Positions 40,258-49,514 of a stretch of DNA of 52,920 nucleotides are shown in pieces; the first letter of the stretch is position 1; each line of letters opens with the position of its first letter. The translations under genes and the position numbers were made by a program. Under the pieces are notes generated by a model. The model did not search any database. It was not told where the DNA came from and was given only the letters and a program-made list of their open reading frames with translations. Source of the DNA: UBA12545 sp051024685 (GTDB taxonomy: Bacteria > Bacillota > DSM-521 > Neomoorellales > Neomoorellaceae); assembly GCA_051024685.1 (NCBI GenBank), contig JAZHPA010000018.1:1-52920 (forward strand), read 5' to 3'.

Positions 40258-42237
40258 TTAGCCCGCCTGCTGCTTCAGTTCCAGGATAGCGTCCCGCAAC
40301 TCAGCCGCCCGCTCAAATTCAAGCCGCTTGGCCGCCTCCCGCATTTCCCTTTCCAGACGGCTTATGAGAGAACGCAGCTCTTTGCGGCTCATCTTTTTCT
40401 GGGGCTGCTTCGCCCAGTACGGGGCCGGTTCTTCCGCCGCCCGGGTGGCCTCGATGATATCCCGGACGGGTTTGACCACCGTTTGCGGGGTGATGCCGTG
40501 TTTCCGGTTGTACTCCATCTGGATCTTGCGGCGCCGGTTAGTCTCGTCGATGGCCCGGCGCATAGAGTCGGTAATGGTATCGGCATACATTATAACCTGC
40601 CCCTCGGCATTGCGAGCGGCCCGCCCGATGGTCTGGATGAGGGAGCGTTCCGAACGCAAGAACCCTTCCTTGTCGGCGTCCAGGATGGCTACCAGGGACA
40701 CTTCCGGCAGGTCCAATCCTTCCCGCAGCAAATTAATACCCACCAGGACGTCGAAGACTCCGAGGCGCAGGTCGCGGACGATTTCCATCCGCTCGATGGC
40801 GTTGATATCCGAATGGAGGTAGCGCACCCTGATCCCCATATCTTGCAGATAATCGGTCAGAGCTTCGGCCATCCTCTTGGTCAGGGTGGTTATCAATACC
40901 CGCTGGTTCTTGGCCACCCTCTTCCTTATCTCTCCCAGCAGATCATCCATCTGACCCGCGACCGGCCGCACGATAACCTCTGGGTCTACCAGCCCGGTGG
41001 GACGGATGATCTGCTCCACTATTTGCTGGGAGTGCTGCAGCTCAAAGGGTCCCGGAGTAGCTGAAACGTAAATAACCTGGTTCACGCGGTCCATAAATTC
41101 GGCAAAGGTTAAGGGCCGGTTATCCAAGGCCGAGGGCAGCCGAAATCCATATTCTACCAGAGTTTTCTTGCGAGAATAGTCGCCCTCATACATGCCCCCG
41201 ATCTGGGGAACGGCAATATGGGACTCATCGATAAAGAGCAAGAAGTCGGGCGGGAAATAGTCCAGCAAGGTGTACGGCGGTTCGCCCGGCGCCCGGCCGG
41301 TCAGGTGGCGGGAATAGTTCTCGATCCCTTTGCAGAACCCGACTTCCCGCATCATCTCCAGATCAAAGCGGGTGCGCTGCTCCAGGCGCTGCGCCTCCAG
41401 GAGCTTCCCCGCTTCCCTCAACTCTCTAAGGCGCTCTTCCAGTTCCGCCTCAATGCTGGCCAGGGCCCGCTCCATCTTCGCTTCTTCCACCACATAGTGG
41501 CTGGCGGGAAAAATGGCTACATGATAACGCCGCCCCAGGATTTCCCCCGTCAAGGTATCTATTTCCAGCAGGCGTTCCACCTCGTCCCCGAAGAACTCAA
41601 CGCGAATGGCTTTGGCGTCAAAGGAGGCCGGGAATACTTCAAGGACATCGCCGTGGACGCGGAAAGTCCCCCGCCGCAGCTCGTAATCATTGCGGGTGTA
41701 CTGGATGTCTACCAGTTTGCGCAAAATAGCATCCCGGTCGTATTCCTGGCCTTCCCGCAGCGACACCATGAGCTTGCTGTAGTCCTCGGGGGAACCCAGG
41801 CCGTAAATGCAGGACACGCTGGCCACGATGATGACGTCTCGTCGCTCGAACAGGGCGGCGGTGGCCGAGTGGCGCAGTTTGTCTATTTCGTCATTGATGG
41901 AACTATCCTTCTCAATATAGGTATCGGTTTCCGGTACATAGGCCTCCGGCTGGTAGTAATCGTAATAGCTCACAAAATACTCTACCGCGTTGTGGGGGAA
42001 AAATTCCTTAAATTCCCCGCACAGCTGGGCTGCCAGGGTCTTATTGGGAGCCAGCACCAAGGTGGGACGCTGCACCGCCTGAATAACCTGGGCCATAGTA
42101 TAAGTTTTACCCGTACCCGTAGCTCCCAATAAGGTTTGGTGGCGGTAGCCCCTTTGAATCCCTTCCACCAGGGCTGCTATGGCCTGCGGTTGGTCTCCTT
42201 TAGGCTCAAAATCGGCTTTAAGAACAAAGCGGTCCAT
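40258..42237 (-). CDS. uvrB: UvrABC excinuclease subunit B
   Basis: The helicase-like damage verification subunit, 659 residues. Walker A is GATGTGKTYT, and the beta-hairpin region is YYDYYQPEAYVPETDTYIEKD. Helicase motif VI is QTIGRAARN, and a C-terminal UVR motif for UvrC contact is REAAKRLEFERAAELRD. It has its own sigma-A promoter and is first of the uvrBA pair. Confidence 0.98.
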   Translation of the reverse strand: MDRFVLKADFEPKGDQPQAIAALVEGIQRGYRHQTLLGATGTGKTYTMAQVIQAVQRPTLVLAPNKTLAAQLCGEFKEFFPHNAVEYFVSYYDYYQPEAYVPETDTYIEKDSSINDEIDKLRHSATAALFERRDVIIVASVSCIYGLGSPEDYSKLMVSLREGQEYDRDAILRKLVDIQYTRNDYELRRGTFRVHGDVLEVFPASFDAKAIRVEFFGDEVERLLEIDTLTGEILGRRYHVAIFPASHYVVEEAKMERALASIEAELEERLRELREAGKLLEAQRLEQRTRFDLEMMREVGFCKGIENYSRHLTGRAPGEPPYTLLDYFPPDFLLFIDESHIAVPQIGGMYEGDYSRKKTLVEYGFRLPSALDNRPLTFAEFMDRVNQVIYVSATPGPFELQHSQQIVEQIIRPTGLVDPEVIVRPVAGQMDDLLGEIRKRVAKNQRVLITTLTKRMAEALTDYLQDMGIRVRYLHSDINAIERMEIVRDLRLGVFDVLVGINLLREGLDLPEVSLVAILDADKEGFLRSERSLIQTIGRAARNAEGQVIMYADTITDSMRRAIDETNRRRKIQMEYNRKHGITPQTVVKPVRDIIEATRAAEEPAPYWAKQPQKKMSRKELRSLISRLEREMREAAKRLEFERAAELRDAILELKQQAG

Positions 42238-42257
42238 GCCATCCCCCCTTGCCCTGT

Positions 42258-42285
42258 ATTATACCACAAAGAGTAGTGGCGGCAA
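42258..42285 (-). promoter_or_regulatory. uvrB promoter
   Basis: On the minus strand: -35 TTGCCG (42285-42280), a 16-nt spacer and -10 TATAAT (42263-42258). I see no clear LexA box over it. Confidence 0.65.
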
Positions 42286-42297
42286 CTTTCCAGGGAA

Positions 42298-43605
42298 TTA
42301 ACCCTTGCGCTGCCGCCACCACCGATAAAGCCAACCGCGGGTGGAAAGTTCTACCTGGGGTTTATCCCCGGGCTCCGGTACCAAAATAGTTCCCAGGGGT
42401 TCTTCGGGTCCTTTATAAGTAGCGGCTACCCTTTCCTCCCCGCTTTCTCTTTGGTAGAACCGTACCTCCACCCTACCTTCCCCTGCGCTCAAGGCCTGGG
42501 CCAAACTCTCCCGGCCTCGCACCGGGAGACCGTTTACCTCCAGAATAATGTCGCCGCTCCTAAGCCCCAACCTGGCTGCCGCGCTGTTTCTGGTAACATC
42601 CAGTATTCTCGCCCCTCGCTCCGTAAAAACGTAAAAGGGCTGCCCCTTGTCTTCCGCCCGGCGCCCCATCCATATGGTGCACTCGTGCCCCAGGGGGGCG
42701 AAGAGAGCTGCCAGCCAGGTCAGCGGGCGTACATAAGAGGCTAGGATGGCCAAACCTAACAATATAAGGCTGTAGACGGCCAGGTTGCGGGCCGACACTT
42801 TGCTCTTTTGTTCTGGGGAGGTAGTAATTGCCACGTCGCCGTAACCCAACCCTGCCGCTACCGGCAGCACCACAAATAGGGCCTGTTCCGGATCAGGCAT
42901 GGCGGCCGGCCGGATTAAAGGCCACCAATTAGGCATGGGAACCGCACCACCCGCCTGAAGCCAGGGCGGCAGGGATACTAGAGCCAGGGCGGCAATGGGA
43001 ATGGGCCAAAACTTTTGCATGTTGAAGGCTCCCACCACCTGTCCCCGATGCTCGGTATACACGGGCACGGCGCCCAGGTGGCCACTGAGACGGATGAGTA
43101 CCGCTTCCACCATATGTAACACGGCTACCAGGCCCATGAGGTGGGGAACGTCTACCCGGGGCCAGCCGCAAATCAGGTTGACCAGGGAAATAATCCCCCC
43201 GGCGTAGGAGAAACAGAGGAAGCGGGGGCTAAAGAGCATGAGGATGAGGGCCAGGGCCCATAAATAACTAATGCCTATGCTGCTCAAAGAAACACCTACC
43301 AGCACCATAACGAAGCTACCTCCCAGGCCTCCCAGGAGGCCATGAAAGGTAGCCAGTAGGGTATGCTGCCAGACGGGTTCTCCCCACACCCCGAAAAGCT
43401 CCCGTTTAAGCCGGGCCACACGCCGGTACTGGTAGCCCACCAGGAGCACTAGCAGCCAAAAAAGGGGATTTAGCAGCAAGGTCAGCTGCGCCTGAAGGAT
43501 AAAAGGGATAATCTCCTGTAAAGGTATCAACTCTTCATCCTGCTCCCTACTTAAATACCCCGTGTTCATCGATAGCCGGCGGCTCGGGACCGGCGGGTGC
43601 TTCAC
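42298..43605 (-). CDS. Polytopic membrane protein with C-terminal PDZ (MinJ-like)
   Basis: A 435-residue protein with about seven or eight membrane helices (residues 30-325) and one cytosolic PDZ domain (about 335-410; ARLGLRSGDIILEVNGLPVRGRESL). This layout matches MinJ, the Bacillus division-site selection adaptor that links MinD to DivIVA, but the identity is inferred from layout only. GTG start lies close to GGAGGG; ATG 43569 is the alternative. It follows ctpA in the division/wall cluster. Confidence 0.65.
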   Translation of the reverse strand: MKHPPVPSRRLSMNTGYLSREQDEELIPLQEIIPFILQAQLTLLLNPLFWLLVLLVGYQYRRVARLKRELFGVWGEPVWQHTLLATFHGLLGGLGGSFVMVLVGVSLSSIGISYLWALALILMLFSPRFLCFSYAGGIISLVNLICGWPRVDVPHLMGLVAVLHMVEAVLIRLSGHLGAVPVYTEHRGQVVGAFNMQKFWPIPIAALALVSLPPWLQAGGAVPMPNWWPLIRPAAMPDPEQALFVVLPVAAGLGYGDVAITTSPEQKSKVSARNLAVYSLILLGLAILASYVRPLTWLAALFAPLGHECTIWMGRRAEDKGQPFYVFTERGARILDVTRNSAAARLGLRSGDIILEVNGLPVRGRESLAQALSAGEGRVEVRFYQRESGEERVAATYKGPEEPLGTILVPEPGDKPQVELSTRGWLYRWWRQRKG

Positions 43606-43665
43606 AGCCCTCCGGCCGCTTCGCTGTAGGCCGCCGGGACTAAATACGCAGTAAAGCTGGCAGCC

Positions 43666-44862
43666 TTAAGCCGCCGGCTGGGCGGCCAGCTTTTCCTGCA
43701 AAATCTCTACAGCCTTTTTTAGCTGCGTATCCCGCTCCAAATCAGGAGCATGGGCCAGGACCTCTTGCTCCACCTGAGGTTCAAGGGGCACCTGGTAGTC
43801 GGGAGTTATTCCCGTTTTATCAATGTCCTTTTTGGCAGGCGTTAAATATTTATGGGTGGTGAGCTTAACCGCCGCTCCCCCCTTCAACGGGAAAAGGGTC
43901 TGGACCACCCCTTTACCAAAGGTGGTTTCCCCCACTAAGACTCCTGAACCCGTGTCCTTTATGGCTCCTGCTATTATTTCCGCGGCGCTCGCGCTCCCCT
44001 TGTTTACCAGCACCGCCAAGGGAAGCTTTATATTCTGGCCGCCGGCTTGGAGGGCTTCGGTCTTCTTCTGGTCCACAATATAGACTACCGGCCCTTTAGG
44101 CACAAAGTAGGAGGCTACTTCCACCGCGCCCTGGAGGGACCCCCCGGGGTTGTTGCGCAGGTCGAGAACGAGGCCCTTCAGCCCCTGACGCCGTAAGTCT
44201 TCCAGCAGCTGCCCCAGGTCTCTCCCTGTCTGTTCGTTGATCATGCTAAGGCTAATGTACCCGATTCCCGGGTAGGCCGACAGCATCTGGCCATCCACCG
44301 TAGGAATCTTAATGGTTTCCCGCACCAGGGTAATCTTGCGGGGCTCCTTTTCCCCAGGTCTGAGCACCGTCAGTTCGACTCTAGTTCCCGGCTCACCCTG
44401 CATGAGGCTTGCGGCCGTATCCAGATCCATACCCGCAGTATCGCGGTTGTCAATGGCCAGAATATAATCACCGCTCTTTATACCCGCCCGCCAGGCCGGG
44501 CTACCTTTAAAGGGGGAAACCACGACCAAACGTCTATCTTCCTCCTCCAGGGTAATCAGCAGGCCAACCCCACCGTAACTTCCCTGTACATGCTCTTCTA
44601 AACGTTGATACACGTCAGGAGGCAAATAAGAAGAATAAGGGTCATCAAGGGCTTCCACCATACCCTTGATGGCCCCCTCCAGTAATTTGTCCACCGGAAC
44701 GGGGTTTAAAGACTGCCACCGCACCAGGCTGTAAACGCGTACGGCCTCTTCGATTCTCTGGTAATGGGTTGCCACAGCCAGTACTAATCCCACGGTCACC
44801 AGTACACAAAAGGCAAGGAGGCCACCAGCCACTCTACGCCAGCTTCTCCGCAAGCCTGCCAC
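43666..44862 (-). CDS. ctpA: Carboxyl-terminal processing protease (S41)
   Basis: A 398-residue membrane-anchored serine protease acting outside the membrane. It has an N-terminal helix (residues 12-32), a PDZ domain (about 95-170) and the catalytic domain. The nucleophile is Ser290 in NKGSASAAE, and the general base is Lys317 in GETTFGKGVVQ. Its place between an M23 hydrolase with ftsEX and the PDZ protein suggests that it trims division or wall proteins. Confidence 0.93.
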   Translation of the reverse strand: MAGLRRSWRRVAGGLLAFCVLVTVGLVLAVATHYQRIEEAVRVYSLVRWQSLNPVPVDKLLEGAIKGMVEALDDPYSSYLPPDVYQRLEEHVQGSYGGVGLLITLEEEDRRLVVVSPFKGSPAWRAGIKSGDYILAIDNRDTAGMDLDTAASLMQGEPGTRVELTVLRPGEKEPRKITLVRETIKIPTVDGQMLSAYPGIGYISLSMINEQTGRDLGQLLEDLRRQGLKGLVLDLRNNPGGSLQGAVEVASYFVPKGPVVYIVDQKKTEALQAGGQNIKLPLAVLVNKGSASAAEIIAGAIKDTGSGVLVGETTFGKGVVQTLFPLKGGAAVKLTTHKYLTPAKKDIDKTGITPDYQVPLEPQVEQEVLAHAPDLERDTQLKKAVEILQEKLAAQPAA

Positions 44863-44928
44863 CGCCTACCTAATGACTTAGTTTATACCTGCTGGTCCAT
44901 CATATGTAGGTGTCTTGTCTTTTAGTAT

Positions 44929-46068
44929 TCAATAATACTGGAGCGGATTGGTGGGCTCTCCCCGCAACTGTGTCTCGAAGTGCAGGTGCGGTCCTGTACT
45001 CCACCCGGTGGAGCCCACACGTCCGATGACCTGCCCCCTCTTTACCTCCTGCCCCTCCCTCACCAGTATGGCGGAGAGATGGGCATACATGGTAGAGAAC
45101 CCACCCCCGTGGTCAATGATTATATGATTTCCGTAGGCCCCCAGGTAACCGGTGGAGATGACCTGCCCGTCTTCTGCGGCAAGCACCTCGGTCCCTATGG
45201 GCGCCGGTACGTCAATGCCGCTGTGAAAGCGCTGGGTCTTCAGCAGCGGGTGGATGCGCCACCCGAAGGGTGAAGAGATGCTGGTATACCCGCGCAGCGG
45301 CCACAAGAGCTGGCTGGTGCCCCGGGGACCCAGCTGGCGCCTGTTCTGCTCCTGGATGGCCCGTATTTTGGCCGCAATCTGGCGGGACAGGGCCTCCAGC
45401 TCGTCCAAGGCTTGGGCTACCCGTTTCTTCTCCTCTTCCACCCGGGCCAGGAGCTGCCGCTTTTCGGCCTGGCGCGAAGCCAGCAGGGCCCGCTCCCCGT
45501 CGGCCTGGCGCTTCAACTTGGCCACGCCGTCCCGCTCTGCTTCCAGGGCTGCCTTCTTCGCCGCAATTCGCTCCCGCTCCGCCTTGATCTCCTCTACGAG
45601 GCGCATATCATTTTCGGCAATCTTACCTAACAGTTCCATGCGCACCAGGAAATCACTGAAGCTGGCAGACTGGAGCAGAACCTCGAGATAGCTTACCTGG
45701 CCATTCTGATAAATTTCCTTGAGCCGCTGGCGGAAAAGATTAATGCGTTTTTCCTGGGCCGCCTCTGCCTGGGCCAACTCGGCAGCAGCTTGGTCCACAC
45801 GGGCCTGGGCCGCCTTGAGCTCCGCATCTAGCCTCTGTATCTCCTGTTCTTTGGCCTTTATCTCGGCCTCCAGCTTTTCCAGCTGCTCCAGGAGCTCCTG
45901 CCCTTCGCTTTCCCTGCTCTGCAGAATTTGGTTCTGTTCCTTGATCTTAGCCTGAAGCTCCTTTTGTTGCTGCTGAAGATCGTTTAAATCAGAGCCGCTG
46001 CTGGCCGCAGGAAATATGCTGAGGCAGAAGAGCAGGACCATAATGCCGGCCAACGTACGCGAACGCAA
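44929..46068 (-). CDS. M23 peptidoglycan endopeptidase with coiled coil (EnvC-like)
   Basis: An exported murein hydrolase of 379 residues. TTG 46068, 6 nt after GGGAGGG, is preferred to ATG 46095, which precedes that site. It has a signal peptide (LAGIMVLLFCLSIFPAASS) and a long coiled coil (about 30-240) with the SYLEVLLQSASFSDFLVRMELL hairpin. A C-terminal LytM domain carries zinc ligands His and Asp in RFHSGIDVPAP and a HLHFET pair. It follows ftsX by 9 nt, the known arrangement where FtsEX activates the hydrolase through the coiled coil. Confidence 0.93.
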   Translation of the reverse strand: MRSRTLAGIMVLLFCLSIFPAASSGSDLNDLQQQQKELQAKIKEQNQILQSRESEGQELLEQLEKLEAEIKAKEQEIQRLDAELKAAQARVDQAAAELAQAEAAQEKRINLFRQRLKEIYQNGQVSYLEVLLQSASFSDFLVRMELLGKIAENDMRLVEEIKAERERIAAKKAALEAERDGVAKLKRQADGERALLASRQAEKRQLLARVEEEKKRVAQALDELEALSRQIAAKIRAIQEQNRRQLGPRGTSQLLWPLRGYTSISSPFGWRIHPLLKTQRFHSGIDVPAPIGTEVLAAEDGQVISTGYLGAYGNHIIIDHGGGFSTMYAHLSAILVREGQEVKRGQVIGRVGSTGWSTGPHLHFETQLRGEPTNPLQYY

Positions 46069-46104
46069 GGCATACCCTCCCTTATTATACTGCAACCTCG
46101 GACT

Positions 46105-46992
46105 CTAAACCTTCAAGAAGCGATGAACGGCCAAAAGGCTTCCCCCCGCGCCTATGGCTGCCCCGCCTGTTACCAGGCCCACAGTGCTATACCACAGGAT
46201 CCACTCATCCCGCAGCAGGGGAACAAAGACCAGATTTAAGCTGATCCTGTCCATGAGGGACGAATACCCCGCGGCCAGGCCAGCTGCCGCCAGACTGCCC
46301 CCCACGAGGCCCAAAAAGAAACCCTCCAGCAAAAAGGGCCAGCGGATAAACCAGTCGGTAGCTCCCACATATTTCATGATGTTGATCTCCCGGCGTCGGG
46401 AGTAAACTGCCAGGCGAATGGTAATCATGAGCAGAAGTAGGCTGCCGACACCGAGCAGTGCCACTATACCAGCCCCCAGATAGCGCACCCAGCGCACCAC
46501 GGCCAGCAGTTTTTCCACCACCGCTTGCCCGTAATTGACCTTTTCCACTGCCGGCAAGCTTTGGATGGCGGCGGCGATTTCGCCAATCTGGGCCGGATCC
46601 TGCACCTTGATGCGCAAATAATCGGGCAGGGGGTTAACTCCCCCCGTAGCACTTAAGAGTTCTTCTTCACTGCCGAACTGCTGGGCCAGAGTCTTGAGGC
46701 CTTCCTCCTTGGTCACCAACACTACATCGGTTACCCCCGGGAAATTCTGAATGCGCTGCTGTAAAGCTTGAGCCTCCGACCGGGGAGTATCCACCTCGAG
46801 AAAGGCGGCAATTTCTACGCTCGACTGCAAACTAGTAGCGATAAAGTTAATGTTTAGGATGAGCAGGATGAAGGTGCCCAGGATAAAGAGCGTCACCGCC
46901 ACGCTGACAGCAGCCGCCAGGCTCATCCAGGCATTGCGCCACAGGGAAAGGGCAGCCTGCCGAAGGAAGAACCCGATAGTTCTAACCTTCAT
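46105..46992 (-). CDS. ftsX: Cell division protein FtsX
   Basis: A 295-residue permease-like partner of FtsE. ATG 46992 (MKVRTIGFFLRQAALSLWRNAWM) is preferred; it overlaps the ftsE stop by 11 nt. It has four membrane helices, with the extracellular loop between helices 1 and 2 (about 50-155) that binds the hydrolase coiled coil. KYVGATDWFIRWPFLLEGFFLG is the conserved cytosolic region. Confidence 0.95.
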   Translation of the reverse strand: MKVRTIGFFLRQAALSLWRNAWMSLAAAVSVAVTLFILGTFILLILNINFIATSLQSSVEIAAFLEVDTPRSEAQALQQRIQNFPGVTDVVLVTKEEGLKTLAQQFGSEEELLSATGGVNPLPDYLRIKVQDPAQIGEIAAAIQSLPAVEKVNYGQAVVEKLLAVVRWVRYLGAGIVALLGVGSLLLLMITIRLAVYSRRREINIMKYVGATDWFIRWPFLLEGFFLGLVGGSLAAAGLAAGYSSLMDRISLNLVFVPLLRDEWILWYSTVGLVTGGAAIGAGGSLLAVHRFLKV

Positions 46993-47668
46993 AACCGTAA
47001 ACCCCTTCCCTGTCGTCGCGCACCAGGCGACCCTTGTCCAGGGCAATAACCCGCTTTTTCATGCTATTGACTATGTCCCAAGCATGGGTAGCCATAATAA
47101 CCGTAGTACCCATGCGGTTGATCTCCAAGAGCAAAGCCATAATCTCCCGGGAAGTAGCGGGATCCAGATTCCCCGTGGGCTCGTCGGCCATGAGAATGCG
47201 AGGCCTGTTGACAATGGCCCGGGCTATGGCCGTCCGCTGCTGCTCACCACCGGAAAGTTGGTGGGGAAAAAGATGGGCCTTGCTCAGCAGCCCCACCTGG
47301 GCCAGGACCTCTTCTACCCTTGCCTTGATTTCCCGGGAGGGCGCTTCCACTACCTGCAGGGCAAAGGCCACATTCTCGTAAACAGTGCGGTCGGGCAACA
47401 AGCGAAAATCCTGAAAAACGACACCGATGTTGCGACGAAGCAGAGGGATTTCACGGGAACGGAGGCGTGTTATGCTACGGCCCGCTACGATGATTTGACC
47501 TTTGGTAGGCAACTCCTCGCGGAACAGAAGGCGAATAAAAGTCGTTTTCCCTGCCCCGCTGGGCCCCACGAGAAACACAAACTCACCTTTGTCGATTTTT
47601 ACGCTAATATCCTTGAGGGCATAGATGTTCTGGTTGTATATCTTAGTCACGTTAAAAAACTGGACCAA
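46982..47668 (-). CDS. ftsE: Cell division ATP-binding protein FtsE
   Basis: The ATPase of the FtsEX complex. TTG 47668 with GGAGGT upstream gives 228 residues, the standard FtsE length. A longer frame to 47728 would run through a terminator hairpin and is rejected. Walker A is GPSGAGKTT, the signature is LSGGEQQRTAIARAIV, Walker B is ILMADEPTGNLD, and the switch His is in ATHAWD. It powers conformational activation of the hydrolase across the membrane. Confidence 0.96.
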   Translation of the reverse strand: MVQFFNVTKIYNQNIYALKDISVKIDKGEFVFLVGPSGAGKTTFIRLLFREELPTKGQIIVAGRSITRLRSREIPLLRRNIGVVFQDFRLLPDRTVYENVAFALQVVEAPSREIKARVEEVLAQVGLLSKAHLFPHQLSGGEQQRTAIARAIVNRPRILMADEPTGNLDPATSREIMALLLEINRMGTTVIMATHAWDIVNSMKKRVIALDKGRLVRDDREGVYGYEG

Positions 47669-47689
47669 CCCTTCACCTACCTCCAAAGA

Positions 47690-47724
47690 AAGCACAAAGA
47701 AACAACCCTGTAGGGTTGTTTTCG
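47690..47724 (-). terminator. Intrinsic terminator after transketolase
   Basis: On the minus strand AACAACCC and GGGTTGTT pair around TACA (47720-47701), followed by TCTTTGT. It separates the transketolase unit from ftsE and supports the short ftsE start. Confidence 0.75.
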
Positions 47725-47754
47725 ACATTGCCAGCGAAATTCCTCTTTGGAGGT

Positions 47755-48690
47755 CTACTTTTGTAGCAGAACTTCCTTAACACTTTTTTCTATATCTGGC
47801 ACCGACAGGCCATACCGCTGCAAAAGATCTTCTGGAGCGCCGGACTCCCCAAATGTGTCCCGCAAGCCGACCCTCCTTAGGGGAACAGGGCATTCTTCCG
47901 CCAGAACCTCGGCCACAGCGCTGCCCAACCCTCCGATAATGCTGTGTTCTTCGGCCGTGACCAAGGCCCCGCTTTCCCGGGCCGCGGCCAGCACGGCTTC
48001 CCGGTCTAAGGGTTTGACTGTGCTCACATTCAGAACCCCCACCGATAAACCGGCTACCTCCAGACGGCGAGCCGCTTCCAGGGCCAAGGCCACCATATAG
48101 CCGCAGGCCAGGATGGTGGCATCCCTGCCGCGCCGCAACCAATGGGCCTTCCCAATCTGAAAGCGGTAATCCTCGTCGTAAATGACCGGAACGCTCATCC
48201 GCCCCAGGCGTATATATACCGGTCCCTCATGCTGGGCGGCGGCAAAAACGGCCTGGCGGGTTTCCACCGCGTCGGCCGGAACAATGACGGTCATATTGGG
48301 TAGGGCCCGCATCAGGGCGATGTCTTCCACCGACTGGTGGGAAGCCCCGTCCTCGCCCACGGTGATCCCGGCGTGGCTGGCAGCAATTTTTACATTGAGC
48401 CGGGGGTAGGCTATGGAATTGCGCACCTGCTCAAAGGCCCGGCCCGTGGCAAAGACGGCAAAGGTGCTGGCAAAGGGGATCTTACCGCAGAGGGCCAGCC
48501 CCGCAGCCGTGCCCATTAAGTTCTGCTCGGCGATGCCCATATTGAAGAAGCGGTGGGGAAATTCTTGGGCAAAGTACTCGGTCTTGGTAGATTTGGAGAG
48601 GTCGGCATCCAGGACCACCACCCGTTCGTCCTGCCGGCCCAGCTCCACCAATGCCCGGCCATAAGCTTCCCTGGTGGCCACTTTACTCAT
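47755..48690 (-). CDS. Transketolase, C-terminal subunit
   Basis: The pyrimidine-binding half of a split transketolase, 311 residues. It has GIAEQNLMGTAAGLALCGKIPFASTFAVF, with the Glu that activates thiamine diphosphate, and a C-terminal regulatory domain (VTAEEHSIIGGLGSAVAEVL). Its ATG overlaps the end of the N-terminal subunit gene by 8 nt. Together they move two-carbon units in the pentose phosphate pathway. Split forms are usual in Clostridia and archaea. Confidence 0.93.
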   Translation of the reverse strand: MSKVATREAYGRALVELGRQDERVVVLDADLSKSTKTEYFAQEFPHRFFNMGIAEQNLMGTAAGLALCGKIPFASTFAVFATGRAFEQVRNSIAYPRLNVKIAASHAGITVGEDGASHQSVEDIALMRALPNMTVIVPADAVETRQAVFAAAQHEGPVYIRLGRMSVPVIYDEDYRFQIGKAHWLRRGRDATILACGYMVALALEAARRLEVAGLSVGVLNVSTVKPLDREAVLAAARESGALVTAEEHSIIGGLGSAVAEVLAEECPVPLRRVGLRDTFGESGAPEDLLQRYGLSVPDIEKSVKEVLLQK

Positions 48691-49513
48691 GGCCTTTCCC
48701 TCCTCCCAGCTCGTTCAGGGCTCGCTCCACTTCCTCCGGCTTGGGAGCTACCCCGTGCCAGCCCACTTGGTTCTCCATGAATCCCACCCCTTTGCCCTTC
48801 ACGGTTTCCGCTACAATGGCCGTGGGCCGGTCCTTAATCTCCCTAGCCTCTTCCACGGCCTGGATTATCTGGCGGAAATCGTGGCCGTCAATGGTGAACA
48901 CTTCCCAGCCGAAGGCCCGGAACTTGGCGGCGATGGGTTCCGGCGATAAAACTTCATTTATGGGACCGTCGATTTGCAGCCCGTTGTGATCGATAAAGGC
49001 AGTGATCCGGTCCAATTTATAGTGGGCTGCGGCCATAGCCGCCTCCCAGACCATTCCTTCCTCCAGCTCCCCGTCTCCCAGCAGCACATAAACCCGGTAA
49101 GGGCGCCCGTCCAACCGGCCCGCCAGGGCTATGCCGTTGGCTACGGATAGTCCCTGGCCCAGAGAACCGGTGGACATTTCCACTCCCGGCAAAGACTTGC
49201 GGTCGGGGTGCCCCTGCAGCCGGCTCCCCAGCTTTCTTAAGGTCAGGAGCTCTTCCCGGGAAAAATACCCCCTGTGGGCCAGGGCTGCATAAAGGAGGGG
49301 AGCCGCATGTCCCTTGGAAAGGATGAAACGATCCCGGTCGGGCCAATCCGGATTCTGGGGATCCAAGCGCATGAGGTGAAAATAAAGGGCGGTCACGATT
49401 TCCACGGCCGAAAGGGAGCCGCCGGGATGGCCGGAACCGGCCGCCCCTATCATTGTAATTATGTCCCTGCGGATCAGGCGGGCTTTTTCCTCTAAATCCT
49501 GCAGCAAATCCAA
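48683..49513 (-). CDS. Transketolase, N-terminal subunit
   Basis: The thiamine diphosphate-binding half, 276 residues. It has GHPGGSLSAVEIVTALYF, the cofactor motif GDGELEEGMVWEAAMAAAHYKLDRITAFIDHN in pieces near residues 145-175, and HGVAPKPEE at the end. TTG start one base after the yitT stop, with GGAGGG upstream. Obligate partner of the following gene. Confidence 0.93.
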   Translation of the reverse strand: MDLLQDLEEKARLIRRDIITMIGAAGSGHPGGSLSAVEIVTALYFHLMRLDPQNPDWPDRDRFILSKGHAAPLLYAALAHRGYFSREELLTLRKLGSRLQGHPDRKSLPGVEMSTGSLGQGLSVANGIALAGRLDGRPYRVYVLLGDGELEEGMVWEAAMAAAHYKLDRITAFIDHNGLQIDGPINEVLSPEPIAAKFRAFGWEVFTIDGHDFRQIIQAVEEAREIKDRPTAIVAETVKGKGVGFMENQVGWHGVAPKPEEVERALNELGGGKGHE

Positions 49514-49514
49514 T

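Noticed and set aside
47669..47728. N-terminal extension of FtsE
   Set aside because: It would translate the terminator hairpin at 47701-47720. TTG 47668 has a ribosome site and gives the standard 228-residue length.
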